36,555 nt of DNA from Sphingobium sp. (GCA_030148625.1 JASBTC010000216.1:1-36555); one strand, 5' to 3'; shown: positions 23,648 to 32,216, numbered from the stretch's first letter. Translations and numbers: made by a program. Notes: generated from the sequence alone by a model not told the origin.

Positions 23648-23691
23648 TGAATATCTATTCTGAATTTAGGTCAATATAGAAAATATATTGC
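23648..23691. promoter_or_regulatory. Operator-like pair between IMPase and beta-propeller phytase
   Basis: TGAATATCTATTCT (23648-23661) and AGAAAATATATTGC (23678-23691) fit the GAA-N6-TT(C/G) core and start exactly 30 bp apart, the same spacing as at other promoters here. The region is AT-rich. TTGACC on the minus strand (23674 to 23669) is a possible -35 for the IMPase gene. The second site overlaps TTGCAT on the plus strand, echoing the TTGCAA at the TBDR and iolC promoters. Confidence 0.55.
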
Positions 23692-23746
23692 ATTTCTCGC
23701 CATGCCCTGCATTCTGCCCCGGATAAGGACCGATCGGGAGAGGGAA

Positions 23747-25735
23747 ATGACGAAGCGCCTGCGGTTGTCCGCGATAGCCGGTTTGCTGTGCGGAGCGGCA
23801 CCTTGTGCGTACGCGCAGACCGCTGCCCCGCCCCCGGGCGTACCCGCCATCGCCGAAACCGCGGCAACGCTCGGCTCCGGCGCGGATGGCGCGGTGCTGC
23901 TCGACGATGCCGCGGGCAAGCTGATCCTTGCGGGGGCCGAATCGGGCGGTATCGATGTTTTCGACATGACCGGGCAGCGCGTCGCCTCGCGCGCCGTCGG
24001 CAATATCCGCGCTCTGGATGCGCGCGGGACGCTGATCGCCGCACTTGACGGGCCGAAAAATGCGCCGCTGCTGTTCCGCGCCTCGACGGGCGGCGCGCTT
24101 GCCCCGCTCGCGCTCAACGGGATCAAGACCGGAATGACGGTTGCGGGTCTGTGCCTCGCGCGCAGCCACCGTGACGAAACGCTTTATCTGTTCCTGCTGG
24201 GCGACGACGGCGCGATCGAGCAATGGTCGCTCACCGCCGATGCTTCGGGCGGCATGGAAGGCCGGCTCGCGCGGCGCATGTCACTGGGGTCGGAAACCGG
24301 ATATTGCGCCGCGGACGATCGCGGCTCGGTCTATGTTTCGCAGGAAGCCGTCGGCGTCTGGCGCTTCGCGGTCGAACCCGAAGCCGAGATCAAGCCCGAG
24401 ATCGTCGATATCGTCCGCCTGGGCCATATCACCGAAGAGGCCAAGGGTGTTGCGATTGCCGCGGATGGCCGGCTGGTCGTGTCGGATGCTTCCGCGAACC
24501 GGCTGAATCTCTACGACCCGCAAGCCGACCACGCCTATCTCGGTTCCGTCGCGGTGACCGCCGGTGCATCGATCGACGGCGTCGAGGATGCAGGCAGCCT
24601 CAGCGTCGCGGGCGGCATGCTGATCGCGGCCGATGATGACAACACCCCGCAGAACGCCAATTTCAAGATCGTGCCGTGGAAGGCGTTGCTCGATGCCGCG
24701 GGGCTGGCCGAGCGTGTGGCCCCGGCCGCGCCGCCGCGCATGCCGATCGTCCTGCCCTCCGCCGAGACCGTGCCCGTCGAGACCGGCGGCGATGCGGCCG
24801 ACGATCCCGCGATCTGGATCGACGCCAGGGATCCGTCGCGCAGCGTCATCATCGGTACCCAGAAACAATCGGGCCTCTACGTCTATGATCTGTCGGGCAA
24901 GGTGCTTCAGTTCCTGCCCGACGGGCGAATGAACAATGTCGATCTGCGCGAAGGCTTCAAGCTGGGCGGCAAGACCGTGACGCTCGTGACTTCGAGCAAC
25001 CGCACCCAGCGCAGCATCTCGATCTACACGCTCGATCCCGCGACGCGGCAACTGACCAATGTCGCCGACGGCATACAGGCCACCGGTTTCGACGATCCCT
25101 ATGGCCTGTGCATGTATCGCAGCGTGAGGACCGGGAAACATTATGTCTTCGTCAATCAGGGCGACGGCGCGATGCGTCAGTGGGAACTGATCGCGACGCC
25201 CGCCGGCAAGGTCCGCACGAAACTGGTTCGCGATCTCCCGTTCGCCAGCCAAGTCGAAGGCTGCGTCGCCGACGATGAGACCGGCATGCTCTATATCGGC
25301 GAGGAGGATGTCGGCATCTGGCGGCAGGGTGCCGAGCCCAAGGGCGGCGCGGTCCGCACGATGCTTGCCGCGGTCAAGGACAATCCCGCGCTCAAGGACG
25401 ATATGGAGGGCATGGGCCTTTACAAGCTGGACGCCACCCGCGGCTATCTCATCGTCTCCAGCCAGGGCAATGACAGCTATGCCGTGTTCCGGCGCGAGGG
25501 CGATAATGCCTATGTCGGTTCGTTCCAGGTCGGCGCCAATGCGGGCGAAGGCATTGACGGCATTTCCGAGACCGACGGGCTCGAAGTCGTCAGCGCCTCT
25601 GCAGGCGGGATTTATGCGCATGGCCTGATGGTGGCGCAGGATGGCCGCAACGTGTCGCCGCCCCAGCACCAGAATTTCAAACTGGTCCCCTGGGATCGCG
25701 TGGCCAAGGCGCTGAAACTGGATATGCGACAATAG
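23747..25735 (+). CDS. Two-domain beta-propeller phytase (3-phytase family), secreted
   Basis: Calcium-dependent phytase acting on phytate outside the cytoplasm. The 662-residue protein begins with a signal peptide (MTKRLRLSAIAGLLCGAAPC, then AYAQ). The C-terminal domain (about 340-662) is a full beta-propeller phytase: DAADDPAIWID (350-359), MNNVDLREGF, NRTQRSISIYTLDP, YGLCMYR, YIGEEDVGIWR (E519) and DDMEGMGLY. The N-terminal domain (about 25-330) repeats the fold in degenerate form: GYCAADDRGSVYVSQEAVGVWR parallels the C-domain segment, and NFKIVPWKALL parallels NFKLVPWDRVA, but the DDPAIW signature is missing. Dual-domain enzymes of this kind are known. ATG at 23747 has GGGAGAGGGAA upstream; the longer frame from 23702 is rejected. 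Complements the AppA-type phytase. Confidence 0.95.
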   Translation: MTKRLRLSAIAGLLCGAAPCAYAQTAAPPPGVPAIAETAATLGSGADGAVLLDDAAGKLILAGAESGGIDVFDMTGQRVASRAVGNIRALDARGTLIAALDGPKNAPLLFRASTGGALAPLALNGIKTGMTVAGLCLARSHRDETLYLFLLGDDGAIEQWSLTADASGGMEGRLARRMSLGSETGYCAADDRGSVYVSQEAVGVWRFAVEPEAEIKPEIVDIVRLGHITEEAKGVAIAADGRLVVSDASANRLNLYDPQADHAYLGSVAVTAGASIDGVEDAGSLSVAGGMLIAADDDNTPQNANFKIVPWKALLDAAGLAERVAPAAPPRMPIVLPSAETVPVETGGDAADDPAIWIDARDPSRSVIIGTQKQSGLYVYDLSGKVLQFLPDGRMNNVDLREGFKLGGKTVTLVTSSNRTQRSISIYTLDPATRQLTNVADGIQATGFDDPYGLCMYRSVRTGKHYVFVNQGDGAMRQWELIATPAGKVRTKLVRDLPFASQVEGCVADDETGMLYIGEEDVGIWRQGAEPKGGAVRTMLAAVKDNPALKDDMEGMGLYKLDATRGYLIVSSQGNDSYAVFRREGDNAYVGSFQVGANAGEGIDGISETDGLEVVSASAGGIYAHGLMVAQDGRNVSPPQHQNFKLVPWDRVAKALKLDMRQ

Positions 25736-25748
25736 GCGGAAGATTGCG

Positions 25749-25769
25749 CCGCTGCGCCGATGGCAGCGG
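25749..25769. terminator. Hairpin after the beta-propeller phytase
   Basis: CCGCTGC (25749-25755) and GCAGCGG (25763-25769) form a 7-bp stem with a 7-nt loop, 14 bp after the phytase stop. No T-run follows, so if it ends transcription it may need Rho. Confidence 0.45.
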
Positions 25770-25803
25770 TCAGCCCTCAGTGCCACACAGCTTTGATAGA
25801 AGC

Positions 25804-25819
25804 TCCCGAAGATTCGGGA
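25804..25819. repeat. Palindrome in the gap before the hydrolase remnant
   Basis: TCCCGAA and TTCGGGA flank a GA dinucleotide, a 7-bp near-perfect palindrome with too short a loop for a good RNA hairpin. It may be an operator or a relic of rearrangement at the junction of the two gene blocks. Confidence 0.4.
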
Positions 25820-25925
25820 TTACATGATGCATGGCGGATTCAAGGGCCCACCCGGTCGCCGTTGCGACTGCGATGAGAAACGTTCGCGCCGCCCCGGCCG
25901 TGGAGCAGCGCGGAATCTCGTCCCT

Positions 25926-26717
25926 TCAGCCGGCGGTCAAAAAGGGGACCGTATAATCGATCGACCGCTGTCGGCCATCAACGATGGCCGAGTGGCCGCG
26001 CAGAAGGGTGTCGAGCGGCCGTGTGGCATAGCCGGTCAGCGGCGAGAGGAACGGGATATCGCTGAAATCCATATGGTCCATATGGTCGATCTCGACGAAG
26101 TCGACCGGCGCAGATGCCGACCGGAAAAGATATTCGACGCCGAGCATCATGGCCTTGTCCTGTCCCTCATGCGCGCCTGTGATCCACATGAAGGGAACCC
26201 GCGTATCCATGGCGGAGAGCTGTGCTCCCCAGATTTCGCCATCATAGTTGAGCCCGGCCTTGCAGCGTGGGTCGGTCAGGCAGAACTGGCCCGAGGTCGG
26301 CCCACCGAGCGACATGCCGAAGACGCCGATGCGCGACAGGTCGATACGGCCCGATAGCAGATTTGGCGCCGCACCGGCCTGTTGAACCGCCAGTCGATCC
26401 AGGACAAAGCCGATGTCTGCAGTGCGGTCGTTGATCGAGTGCGTCAGGAATGCCTCGCCTGCGGCGCGCTGTTGGCGCAACGCGAGATAGCGCGCTCGAC
26501 GCTGGGGCTCTTTCAGCGCGATCAACTGCGGCACCGCCATATAGGCTGCGAGTGTCGCCTCCTCGATCCGGCCCACATCGGCGCGCGACTGCCCCGGGGG
26601 GCGCTTGGCGCGGCGGTCCTCCAACCAGCATTGGACGGGCGGCGAAGGGCTGTGATCGTTGATGCCGCACTGCTCAATTGCCGCCACTTCGCTGCGCAAT
26701 TTTGACCAGCCCCACTC
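25926..26717 (-). pseudogene. Alpha/beta-hydrolase, C-terminal remnant without start
   Basis: An open frame of about 263 codons shows the second half of a dienelactone-hydrolase / PAF-acetylhydrolase-like alpha/beta-hydrolase. It has the nucleophile elbow GVFGMSLGGPTSGQF, then CKAGLNYDGEIWGAQLS, PFMWITGAHEGQDKAM, and a likely catalytic histidine in IDHMDHMDFSD. The N-terminal half is absent: no signal peptide, no first strands with an oxyanion loop, and no in-frame ATG or GTG with a ribosome site where a start is needed. The frame runs on upstream into the antisense of the next gene, whose start lies only about 80 bp away. The 5' boundary given is approximate. Most likely truncated by a rearrangement at the border of the phytate and sulfur blocks. 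Confidence 0.65.
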
Positions 26718-26798
26718 GATCGGCGGCGTGAAATCGGCGGCGACGCGGACTTGGCATGTTTTCTGCTGAGGCTCCGGCAACGCAACGGAGCCGACCCC

Positions 26799-28016
26799 AT
26801 GACGATCGAATTCTATTCTCGCCTGCCGCTCCATGGCGAGACCCAGTTCATTCCGGGCGACAACCGCAATCGCGGTGACTGGAACCGTTCGCCGGAGGAT
26901 AGCACCGGTGCGGTGTCGCGCTTCGCGATCGGCGACGATTTCACCTATATCGACTATCTCTCGCAGGTCGCCAAGGCCGCCGAGTTGAACGGCTTTGCCG
27001 GCGCCTTGCTCGTCAACGCGCCGTTCGGCGACGAGCCCTGGATTGCGTCGGCGCTGCTTGCACGCGAAACCAAGCGGTTGCGCTTCGTCGACGCGTTCCA
27101 TCCCGGCCATTTCAGCCCGTGGCAAGCGACGCAGATGGCCGCGAGCTTCCAGCGCGGCAGCGGCGGCCGGCTGGTCTGGAACATCATCCAGGGCGGTTCG
27201 GACGCGATGCAGAATGCGCTCGGCGACACGCTGCCGCACGACGAACGCTATGAGCGCGCGATCGAATTCCTCGATGTGGTCAAGGGCTTCTGGGTCAATG
27301 AGAGCTTCCACTATGCGGGCAAATATTATCAGGCGAACGGCATGGGATTGCGCGGGCCGCTCCGCAAGGCGGCGATCCCGCTGATCTGCAGCGCCGGCGC
27401 GTCGGCGCCGGCCAAGCGGCTCGCCGCCAAGCATTCCGATTATTATCTGATGTTGGCCGAGGATCCGGCCGTCGTCGCCGGGCATATCGCCGAAGTCCGC
27501 GCGCTGGCGCGCGAGCACGGCCGCGAAGATGTGATCCGCTTTGGCCTGTCGGTCGACGTCATCCTGCGCGAGACCGATAAAGAGGCTTTTGCCGAGGCGA
27601 AGCGCGTGTTCGAGGACGGCGTGCGTGCGGGCACCGTCCAGATGACCGCCGCGCGCAGCGAGCAGATGTCGGAGACCAATCGTTCGCGCTATCGCCGCTA
27701 CAATGATCGCGAAGTGAACGGGTTCGAGGATCTGTTCATCGCGCCCAATCTCTGGGGCGGTTTCGGTTATGTCGGCATCCCGCCGGGCTTCGCCTTTGTC
27801 GGCGGCTATCAATCGGTGATCCGCAAGATCCGCGAATTCGCGGACCTCGGCATCTCGATGTTCTTCATCAACGGCTATCCTCATCTCGAGGAAATCTACC
27901 GGCTGGGCGAACATGTCGTGCCGCATTTCCGCGAAGCCGCGGCGGCCGGCCCGGCCAGGACGCTTCAGCCGGTCCCGCTCGTGCACGGCATCGCGCCCGC
28001 CGAAGCCGCGGCCTGA
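26799..28016 (+). CDS. LLM-class flavin-dependent monooxygenase (SsuD-like)
   Basis: Bacterial-luciferase-like TIM-barrel enzyme of 405 residues that uses reduced flavin and O2. It is probably an alkanesulfonate-type or other organosulfur monooxygenase that releases sulfite. It opens with MTIEFYSRLPLHGET. Family segments include FTYIDYLSQVAKAAELNGFAG, HPGHFSPWQATQMAASFQRG, GGRLVWNIIQGG, DERYERAIEFLDVVKGFW and FVGGYQSVIRKIREFADLGI. ATG at 26799 has GGAG at a spacing of 8. The C-terminal tail is alanine-rich. It lies 29 bp upstream of the SfnB-like gene, so the two are likely co-transcribed. A second member of the class is at 32217. Substrate cannot be told from sequence. Confidence 0.88.
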   Translation: MTIEFYSRLPLHGETQFIPGDNRNRGDWNRSPEDSTGAVSRFAIGDDFTYIDYLSQVAKAAELNGFAGALLVNAPFGDEPWIASALLARETKRLRFVDAFHPGHFSPWQATQMAASFQRGSGGRLVWNIIQGGSDAMQNALGDTLPHDERYERAIEFLDVVKGFWVNESFHYAGKYYQANGMGLRGPLRKAAIPLICSAGASAPAKRLAAKHSDYYLMLAEDPAVVAGHIAEVRALAREHGREDVIRFGLSVDVILRETDKEAFAEAKRVFEDGVRAGTVQMTAARSEQMSETNRSRYRRYNDREVNGFEDLFIAPNLWGGFGYVGIPPGFAFVGGYQSVIRKIREFADLGISMFFINGYPHLEEIYRLGEHVVPHFREAAAAGPARTLQPVPLVHGIAPAEAAA

Positions 28017-28045
28017 CCCCATTCCCGATCTGGAAAGAGATATCC

Positions 28046-29317
28046 ATGACAGCCAGTGTTTCGCTCGCCGCCCATCCCGACGTCTCGGTCGCGGAGGCGG
28101 CCGAAGGCAAATCCGCCGTCCGGCTGGCGAGCGAGGCGGACGCCATCGCCGCTGCCCATCGGGTGGCCGATGCGTTGCGTCCCATCGCCGCCGACAAGGC
28201 CCGTGAGGGGGAATTGCCGCGCGAGCAGCTCGATCTGCTGTTCGGCAGCGGCGTACCCGCCATCGCGGTCCCCAAGGCATTTGGCGGGCTCGGTGCTTCC
28301 ATCTCGACCATCGTCGAAACGGTGCGGATCATCAGCCATGCCGATGGCAGCATCGGCCAGGTGCTCCAGCTCCACAATGTCATGATTGCTGGTATCCTCG
28401 CCTCGCCATCGGAGGATACGCGCCGTTTCTTCGCGCCCAGGATCCTGGCGGGCGACCGTTTCGCCAATGCGCTGGCCGAAGTCGGCGGCAAGAACAAGCT
28501 CGCGCTCAAGACGACGCTGACGCCGCGCGCCGAGGGCGGCTATTTGCTCAATGGCCGAAAATTCTATTCGACCGGATCCTATCTGGCCGACTGGCTTTCG
28601 GTGGGATGCGTATCGCCCGATGCGATGCCGGCCTCCGCGATCGTCGCGCGCGACGCGCCGGGCGTGACCGTCATCGACGATTGGCGCGCCTTCGGCCAGC
28701 GGTCGACGATGAGCGGCACCGTGATCTTCGAGGATGTCGTCGTGCCCGACCTGTTCGCCCCGGGGCGCCGTGGCCAGACGCGCGCCGGCCTGACGCGTCC
28801 GCAGATCCTGCATGCCGCGATCGACACCGGCATCGCCCGGGGCGCGCTCGATTCCGCGATCGACTATCTGCGCAACCATTCGCGCGCCTGGATCGAAAGC
28901 GGAGAGGAGCGCATTCGCGACGAACCCCATGTGATCAAGCAGATCGGCGAGTTCGCAGCGGCGGTGCATGCCGCCGAGATCGTCCTTCGCCACGCGGCGG
29001 AGGTGTATGACCGGCAGCTCCTCGATCCCGGGAATGAGGCACTGACCACCGAAGCGATCCTGGCTGTGGCGCATGCGCGTGTCCAGTCCGACGCCGCATC
29101 GCTGAAGATCGGAGCGGGGCTGTTCGACCTGCTCGGCGCCCGCGCGGTCCAGGACAAATATAATCTCGATCGCTTCTGGCGGAACGCGCGCGCACACACG
29201 ACGCACGATCCGATCCGCTGGCGGCTCCATATGATCGGCAATCACGCGCTCAACGATGAAGTGCCGATCGATTTTCCGCTTTCGCCCGAAGGACGAAGCC
29301 GGTTCCTGGAGCAATAA
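28046..29317 (+). CDS. sfnB: SfnB/DszC-like sulfur-acquisition oxidoreductase
   Basis: Acyl-CoA-dehydrogenase-fold flavoprotein monooxygenase of 423 residues, of the SfnB family linked to use of dimethyl sulfone and other organosulfur compounds under sulfate limitation. Visible segments are ELPREQLDLLFGSGVPAIAV, then PKAFGGLGASISTIVETVRI, ADGSIGQVLQLHNVM, LNGRKFYSTGSYLADWLSVG, GQRSTMSGTVIFEDVVVP and a C-terminal DRFWRNARAHTTHDPIRWR with IGNHALND. It follows the LLM monooxygenase by 29 bp. These features fit DszC/SfnB rather than true acyl-CoA dehydrogenases, which carry a catalytic glutamate. A 256-bp gap follows before the TBDR. Confidence 0.88.
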   Translation: MTASVSLAAHPDVSVAEAAEGKSAVRLASEADAIAAAHRVADALRPIAADKAREGELPREQLDLLFGSGVPAIAVPKAFGGLGASISTIVETVRIISHADGSIGQVLQLHNVMIAGILASPSEDTRRFFAPRILAGDRFANALAEVGGKNKLALKTTLTPRAEGGYLLNGRKFYSTGSYLADWLSVGCVSPDAMPASAIVARDAPGVTVIDDWRAFGQRSTMSGTVIFEDVVVPDLFAPGRRGQTRAGLTRPQILHAAIDTGIARGALDSAIDYLRNHSRAWIESGEERIRDEPHVIKQIGEFAAAVHAAEIVLRHAAEVYDRQLLDPGNEALTTEAILAVAHARVQSDAASLKIGAGLFDLLGARAVQDKYNLDRFWRNARAHTTHDPIRWRLHMIGNHALNDEVPIDFPLSPEGRSRFLEQ

Positions 29318-29418
29318 GCGTTCCGAATTCACCACTGGCATGTTGATTGTGCGACAGTATCGCGATCGGACGTGCATGAATTTACGATAAATCGTTGAAA
29401 TTCAATGCGCGAGGCAAT

Positions 29419-29434
29419 TGGCACAATCGCTGCA
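29419..29434 (+). promoter_or_regulatory. Weak sigma-54-like -24/-12 element
   Basis: TGGCAC-N5-CTGCA lies 140 bp upstream of the TBDR start. It differs by one base from the TGGCAC-N5-TTGCA consensus. Sfn/Ssu genes in pseudomonads are often RpoN-dependent, but many sphingomonads may not use RpoN here. The match may be chance. The rest of the 29318-29573 gap shows no supported gene. Confidence 0.25.
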
Positions 29435-29573
29435 TAGATCAAGACGGAATGGCCGGGAGAACCCGGCATGACGCAATGAAGGGGAATGACGACGCCGGAA
29501 ACATGGTTCCGGCGACCGGCGATGCTTTGGCTGGGTCGCGTCTTCCCTTTCCAGGAACCGAAAGGGCGGATCA

Positions 29574-32201
29574 TTGACGAATTCGATCAAGCTGCGGACG
29601 CTTTTGCTGGGAGGCGCGATCTGGCTGGGCATTCCCCAGATGGTCCACGCCGCGACGCCGGACGCGACCGATGTCGTGGCGCCGGATGCGGACGCGGCCG
29701 ACAGTGCCGATCGCGATGCGATCATCGTCACCGGCCGGCGCGACGAAAGCTCGGTGGTACCGGTGCGGCCGCCCAGCTCGATCTATGGCGTGGAGGCGAG
29801 TGTTCTCGATACCCCGCGCTCCCTGTCGCAGATAACGGCGGACCAGCTTGCGACCGACGTGCTTCGGAGCACCGATGATTTCGTTAAATATGCGCCCGGC
29901 ATCACCCGCGGCGGCGGACAGGGCAATAGCGCGGCGCCCAGCATCCGCGGCATCAATGCCGAAGTCTTCCAGAACGGGCAGCGCATCTACAAGGATGGCA
30001 ACGACCACCCGCTCAATCTCAACGCCTATGAGGGGGCGGACATCGTCGCGGGGCCGTCCTCGGTGATCTTCGGGCCGTCGAGCGGCACCGGCGGCTATGT
30101 CAATTATCTCACGAAAAAGCCGTTCTTCGATCGGCAGCGCACACAGGTGACGGCAGGGATCGGAACCTGGGCGCCGGGCGACAACAGCTATTCGGATTTC
30201 AACCTGACGCTCGACACCGGCGGGCCGATCAACGAGCAACTCGCCTATCGCGTCAGCATCAAGGGGCAGCGCGGCGGCACCTATTACGCCAATGTCGAGA
30301 ATAATTATAACAGCTTCTACGGTGCGCTTTCCTGGCGGCCCGCCAGCAATGTCCGGGTCGACTGGAACGGTTCGTTCGACGACTATTACAACTTCAACAT
30401 CACGCGCGGCTGGAACCGGCCGACCCAGGCGCTCGTCGACAGTTTCGGCAAGCAATATTATGGCGGACGGGCGACCCCGCTGATCAACTCGCCGGGCGTC
30501 GGCATCTGGTCGCCCGTCTTCGCATCGAGCGATCCGACCGCAGCGCCCGTCGGCTGGCAGCTGCGCACGCGCAACGCGCAGGCGCAATATGTGCCCGGCG
30601 CGGTGCAGACCACGCCGCTGCCCAGTGCAACGGTCGCCGGCGCGGGCAGCGTGGTCGGCTGGGTCTATGATCCGACCATTCCGGGCAACGGCCTTCGCGA
30701 GATCTCGGCCTCGACCGGTTCGGGCCGGCCCGAGGACAAGAACAGCGCCAAGCGCTACATCTCGCAGCTTCAGGTCGGGGTCGATCTGTCCGATCGCTGG
30801 AACCTGCTGTGGAGCGGCTATGTCCAGCGTTCGATCAACAACAATGATTCGGTCGGTTCGTTCATCTACAAGAACCGCAGCACGCTGATCGACTCCCGCC
30901 TCGAATTCCGCGGCAAGATCACCGGCGATCTGTTCGGCCTGCCGATGGAGCTCCAGTCGAACAGCGGCGTCTCGATCCGCCGGCTGAAATACAGCGCACG
31001 CTCCGCCAACAACAATTTCAATTATAATCCGTTCGATCTGACGCTCGATCCGAGCACGCTGACCCCGTCCGCGCTGTTCGGCCTGCCCCAGGCCGATCCG
31101 AATTCTTCTGGATCGTGGATCGGCGCGGCGGGCGTGCCGCAACTCACGCCTTATTTCGGTTATATCCGCTTCCCCGCGATGGTGCCGACCGGCGACGGCT
31201 ATTATTCGGAAATCGGCGGTTTCCCGCCGGCCGGTGCGGTCTACACGTCGAACGGGCATCTCAATCAGTGGAGCCTGTTCACTCAGCAGAATGTCCGGAT
31301 CGCTGACGTCGTCGGCATCAATCTGGGCGTGAACCTCACCCGGATCGACGCATCGATCAACAATCCGGTCGTGGTCAATCCGGGCGACGTGCGCGGCGAT
31401 CGGCAGAGCTATACGCTGCCCAGCTATCAGGCGAGCATCTATGTGAAGCCGACCGCCAACAGCACGCTCTATTTCACCTATGACCGGTCGATCGCGGTCA
31501 ATACCGGCGTGTTCGGCGCGTTCAACGTCTGGGGGCCGGGCAACAAGCTCAATCCGCTCGCCTTCGACAGCGTGAGCGAGCTTTACGAAGGGGGCATCAA
31601 GCTCGACCTCATCCCCGGCAAGCTCTTCTCATCCGCCAGCGCCTTCGTCCAGTATCGCGACACCACGCCCGATACCAACGGCAACATCGCCAATGTGCGG
31701 ATCCGGGGTGTGGAGGCGTCGTTGCGCTATCAGCCGCTCCCCAATCTCGGCGCCGGGCTGAACTTCACCTATCTGAACGCGGTCAACAGCTTCATTGTGC
31801 CCGCGGGTTTCTCGCCCTTCGGCTTCTTCGCCGACAATGCGACGGTGTTCGGCGACAGCAACCGGCTGATCGGGCGCACCGGCGGGCGATACGGCGTGCC
31901 GGGCGTGCCCAAATATTCATTGAACGGCTTTGTCGATTACCGCCTGTCGAACGGGCTCGGTGCGGAATTGTCCGCCTGGTATACGGGCAAATTCTACACC
32001 AATCTCAGCCAGAGCGTGGTCGTGCCCGACGGCTATCAGGCGAACCTGACGCTCTATTATCGCCAGCCCCGCTTCGATCTGGCGATCACCGCGGTCAACA
32101 TCACCGATCAGCATAATTTCCTGAACGCGTTGACCGGCGGCGAATTTCTGCAGCCGCTGCCACCGCGTTCGATCCAGGCGCAGATCTCGGTGCGGTTCTG
32201 A
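29574..32201 (+). CDS. TonB-dependent receptor in the sulfur cluster (TTG start)
   Basis: Outer-membrane transporter of 875 residues. It has a signal peptide (MTNSIKLRTLLLGGAIWLGI, then PQMVHAA), TonB box DAIIVTGRR, a siderophore-receptor-like plug (TPRSLSQITADQL, APSIRGINAEVFQNGQRIY, GPSSVIFGPSSGTGGYVNYL) and a barrel ending in QISVRF. The only workable start is TTG at 29574: reading upstream in frame there is no ATG or GTG before a stop at 29487-29489. A purine-rich AAAGGGCGG lies just upstream of the TTG. It sits between SfnB/LLM and another LLM gene, so it probably takes up an organosulfur compound. The next gene starts 15 bp after its stop. Confidence 0.88.
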   Translation: MTNSIKLRTLLLGGAIWLGIPQMVHAATPDATDVVAPDADAADSADRDAIIVTGRRDESSVVPVRPPSSIYGVEASVLDTPRSLSQITADQLATDVLRSTDDFVKYAPGITRGGGQGNSAAPSIRGINAEVFQNGQRIYKDGNDHPLNLNAYEGADIVAGPSSVIFGPSSGTGGYVNYLTKKPFFDRQRTQVTAGIGTWAPGDNSYSDFNLTLDTGGPINEQLAYRVSIKGQRGGTYYANVENNYNSFYGALSWRPASNVRVDWNGSFDDYYNFNITRGWNRPTQALVDSFGKQYYGGRATPLINSPGVGIWSPVFASSDPTAAPVGWQLRTRNAQAQYVPGAVQTTPLPSATVAGAGSVVGWVYDPTIPGNGLREISASTGSGRPEDKNSAKRYISQLQVGVDLSDRWNLLWSGYVQRSINNNDSVGSFIYKNRSTLIDSRLEFRGKITGDLFGLPMELQSNSGVSIRRLKYSARSANNNFNYNPFDLTLDPSTLTPSALFGLPQADPNSSGSWIGAAGVPQLTPYFGYIRFPAMVPTGDGYYSEIGGFPPAGAVYTSNGHLNQWSLFTQQNVRIADVVGINLGVNLTRIDASINNPVVVNPGDVRGDRQSYTLPSYQASIYVKPTANSTLYFTYDRSIAVNTGVFGAFNVWGPGNKLNPLAFDSVSELYEGGIKLDLIPGKLFSSASAFVQYRDTTPDTNGNIANVRIRGVEASLRYQPLPNLGAGLNFTYLNAVNSFIVPAGFSPFGFFADNATVFGDSNRLIGRTGGRYGVPGVPKYSLNGFVDYRLSNGLGAELSAWYTGKFYTNLSQSVVVPDGYQANLTLYYRQPRFDLAITAVNITDQHNFLNALTGGEFLQPLPPRSIQAQISVRF

Positions 32202-32216
32202 GGAGGGCGGATCACA

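Noticed and set aside
23747..25786. 501-codon minus-strand frame opposite the beta-propeller phytase (from 24281)
   Set aside because: No domain or signal; the plus-strand frame has clear phytase motifs and a ribosome site.
26751..28280. Continuation of the hydrolase frame upstream to 784 codons
   Set aside because: Beyond about 26717 the translation is antisense to the LLM monooxygenase and loses any hydrolase-like character, so only the C-terminal remnant is called.
29571..31259. 562-codon minus-strand frame opposite the TBDR
   Set aside because: Composition typical of a GC shadow; the plus strand encodes a complete receptor.
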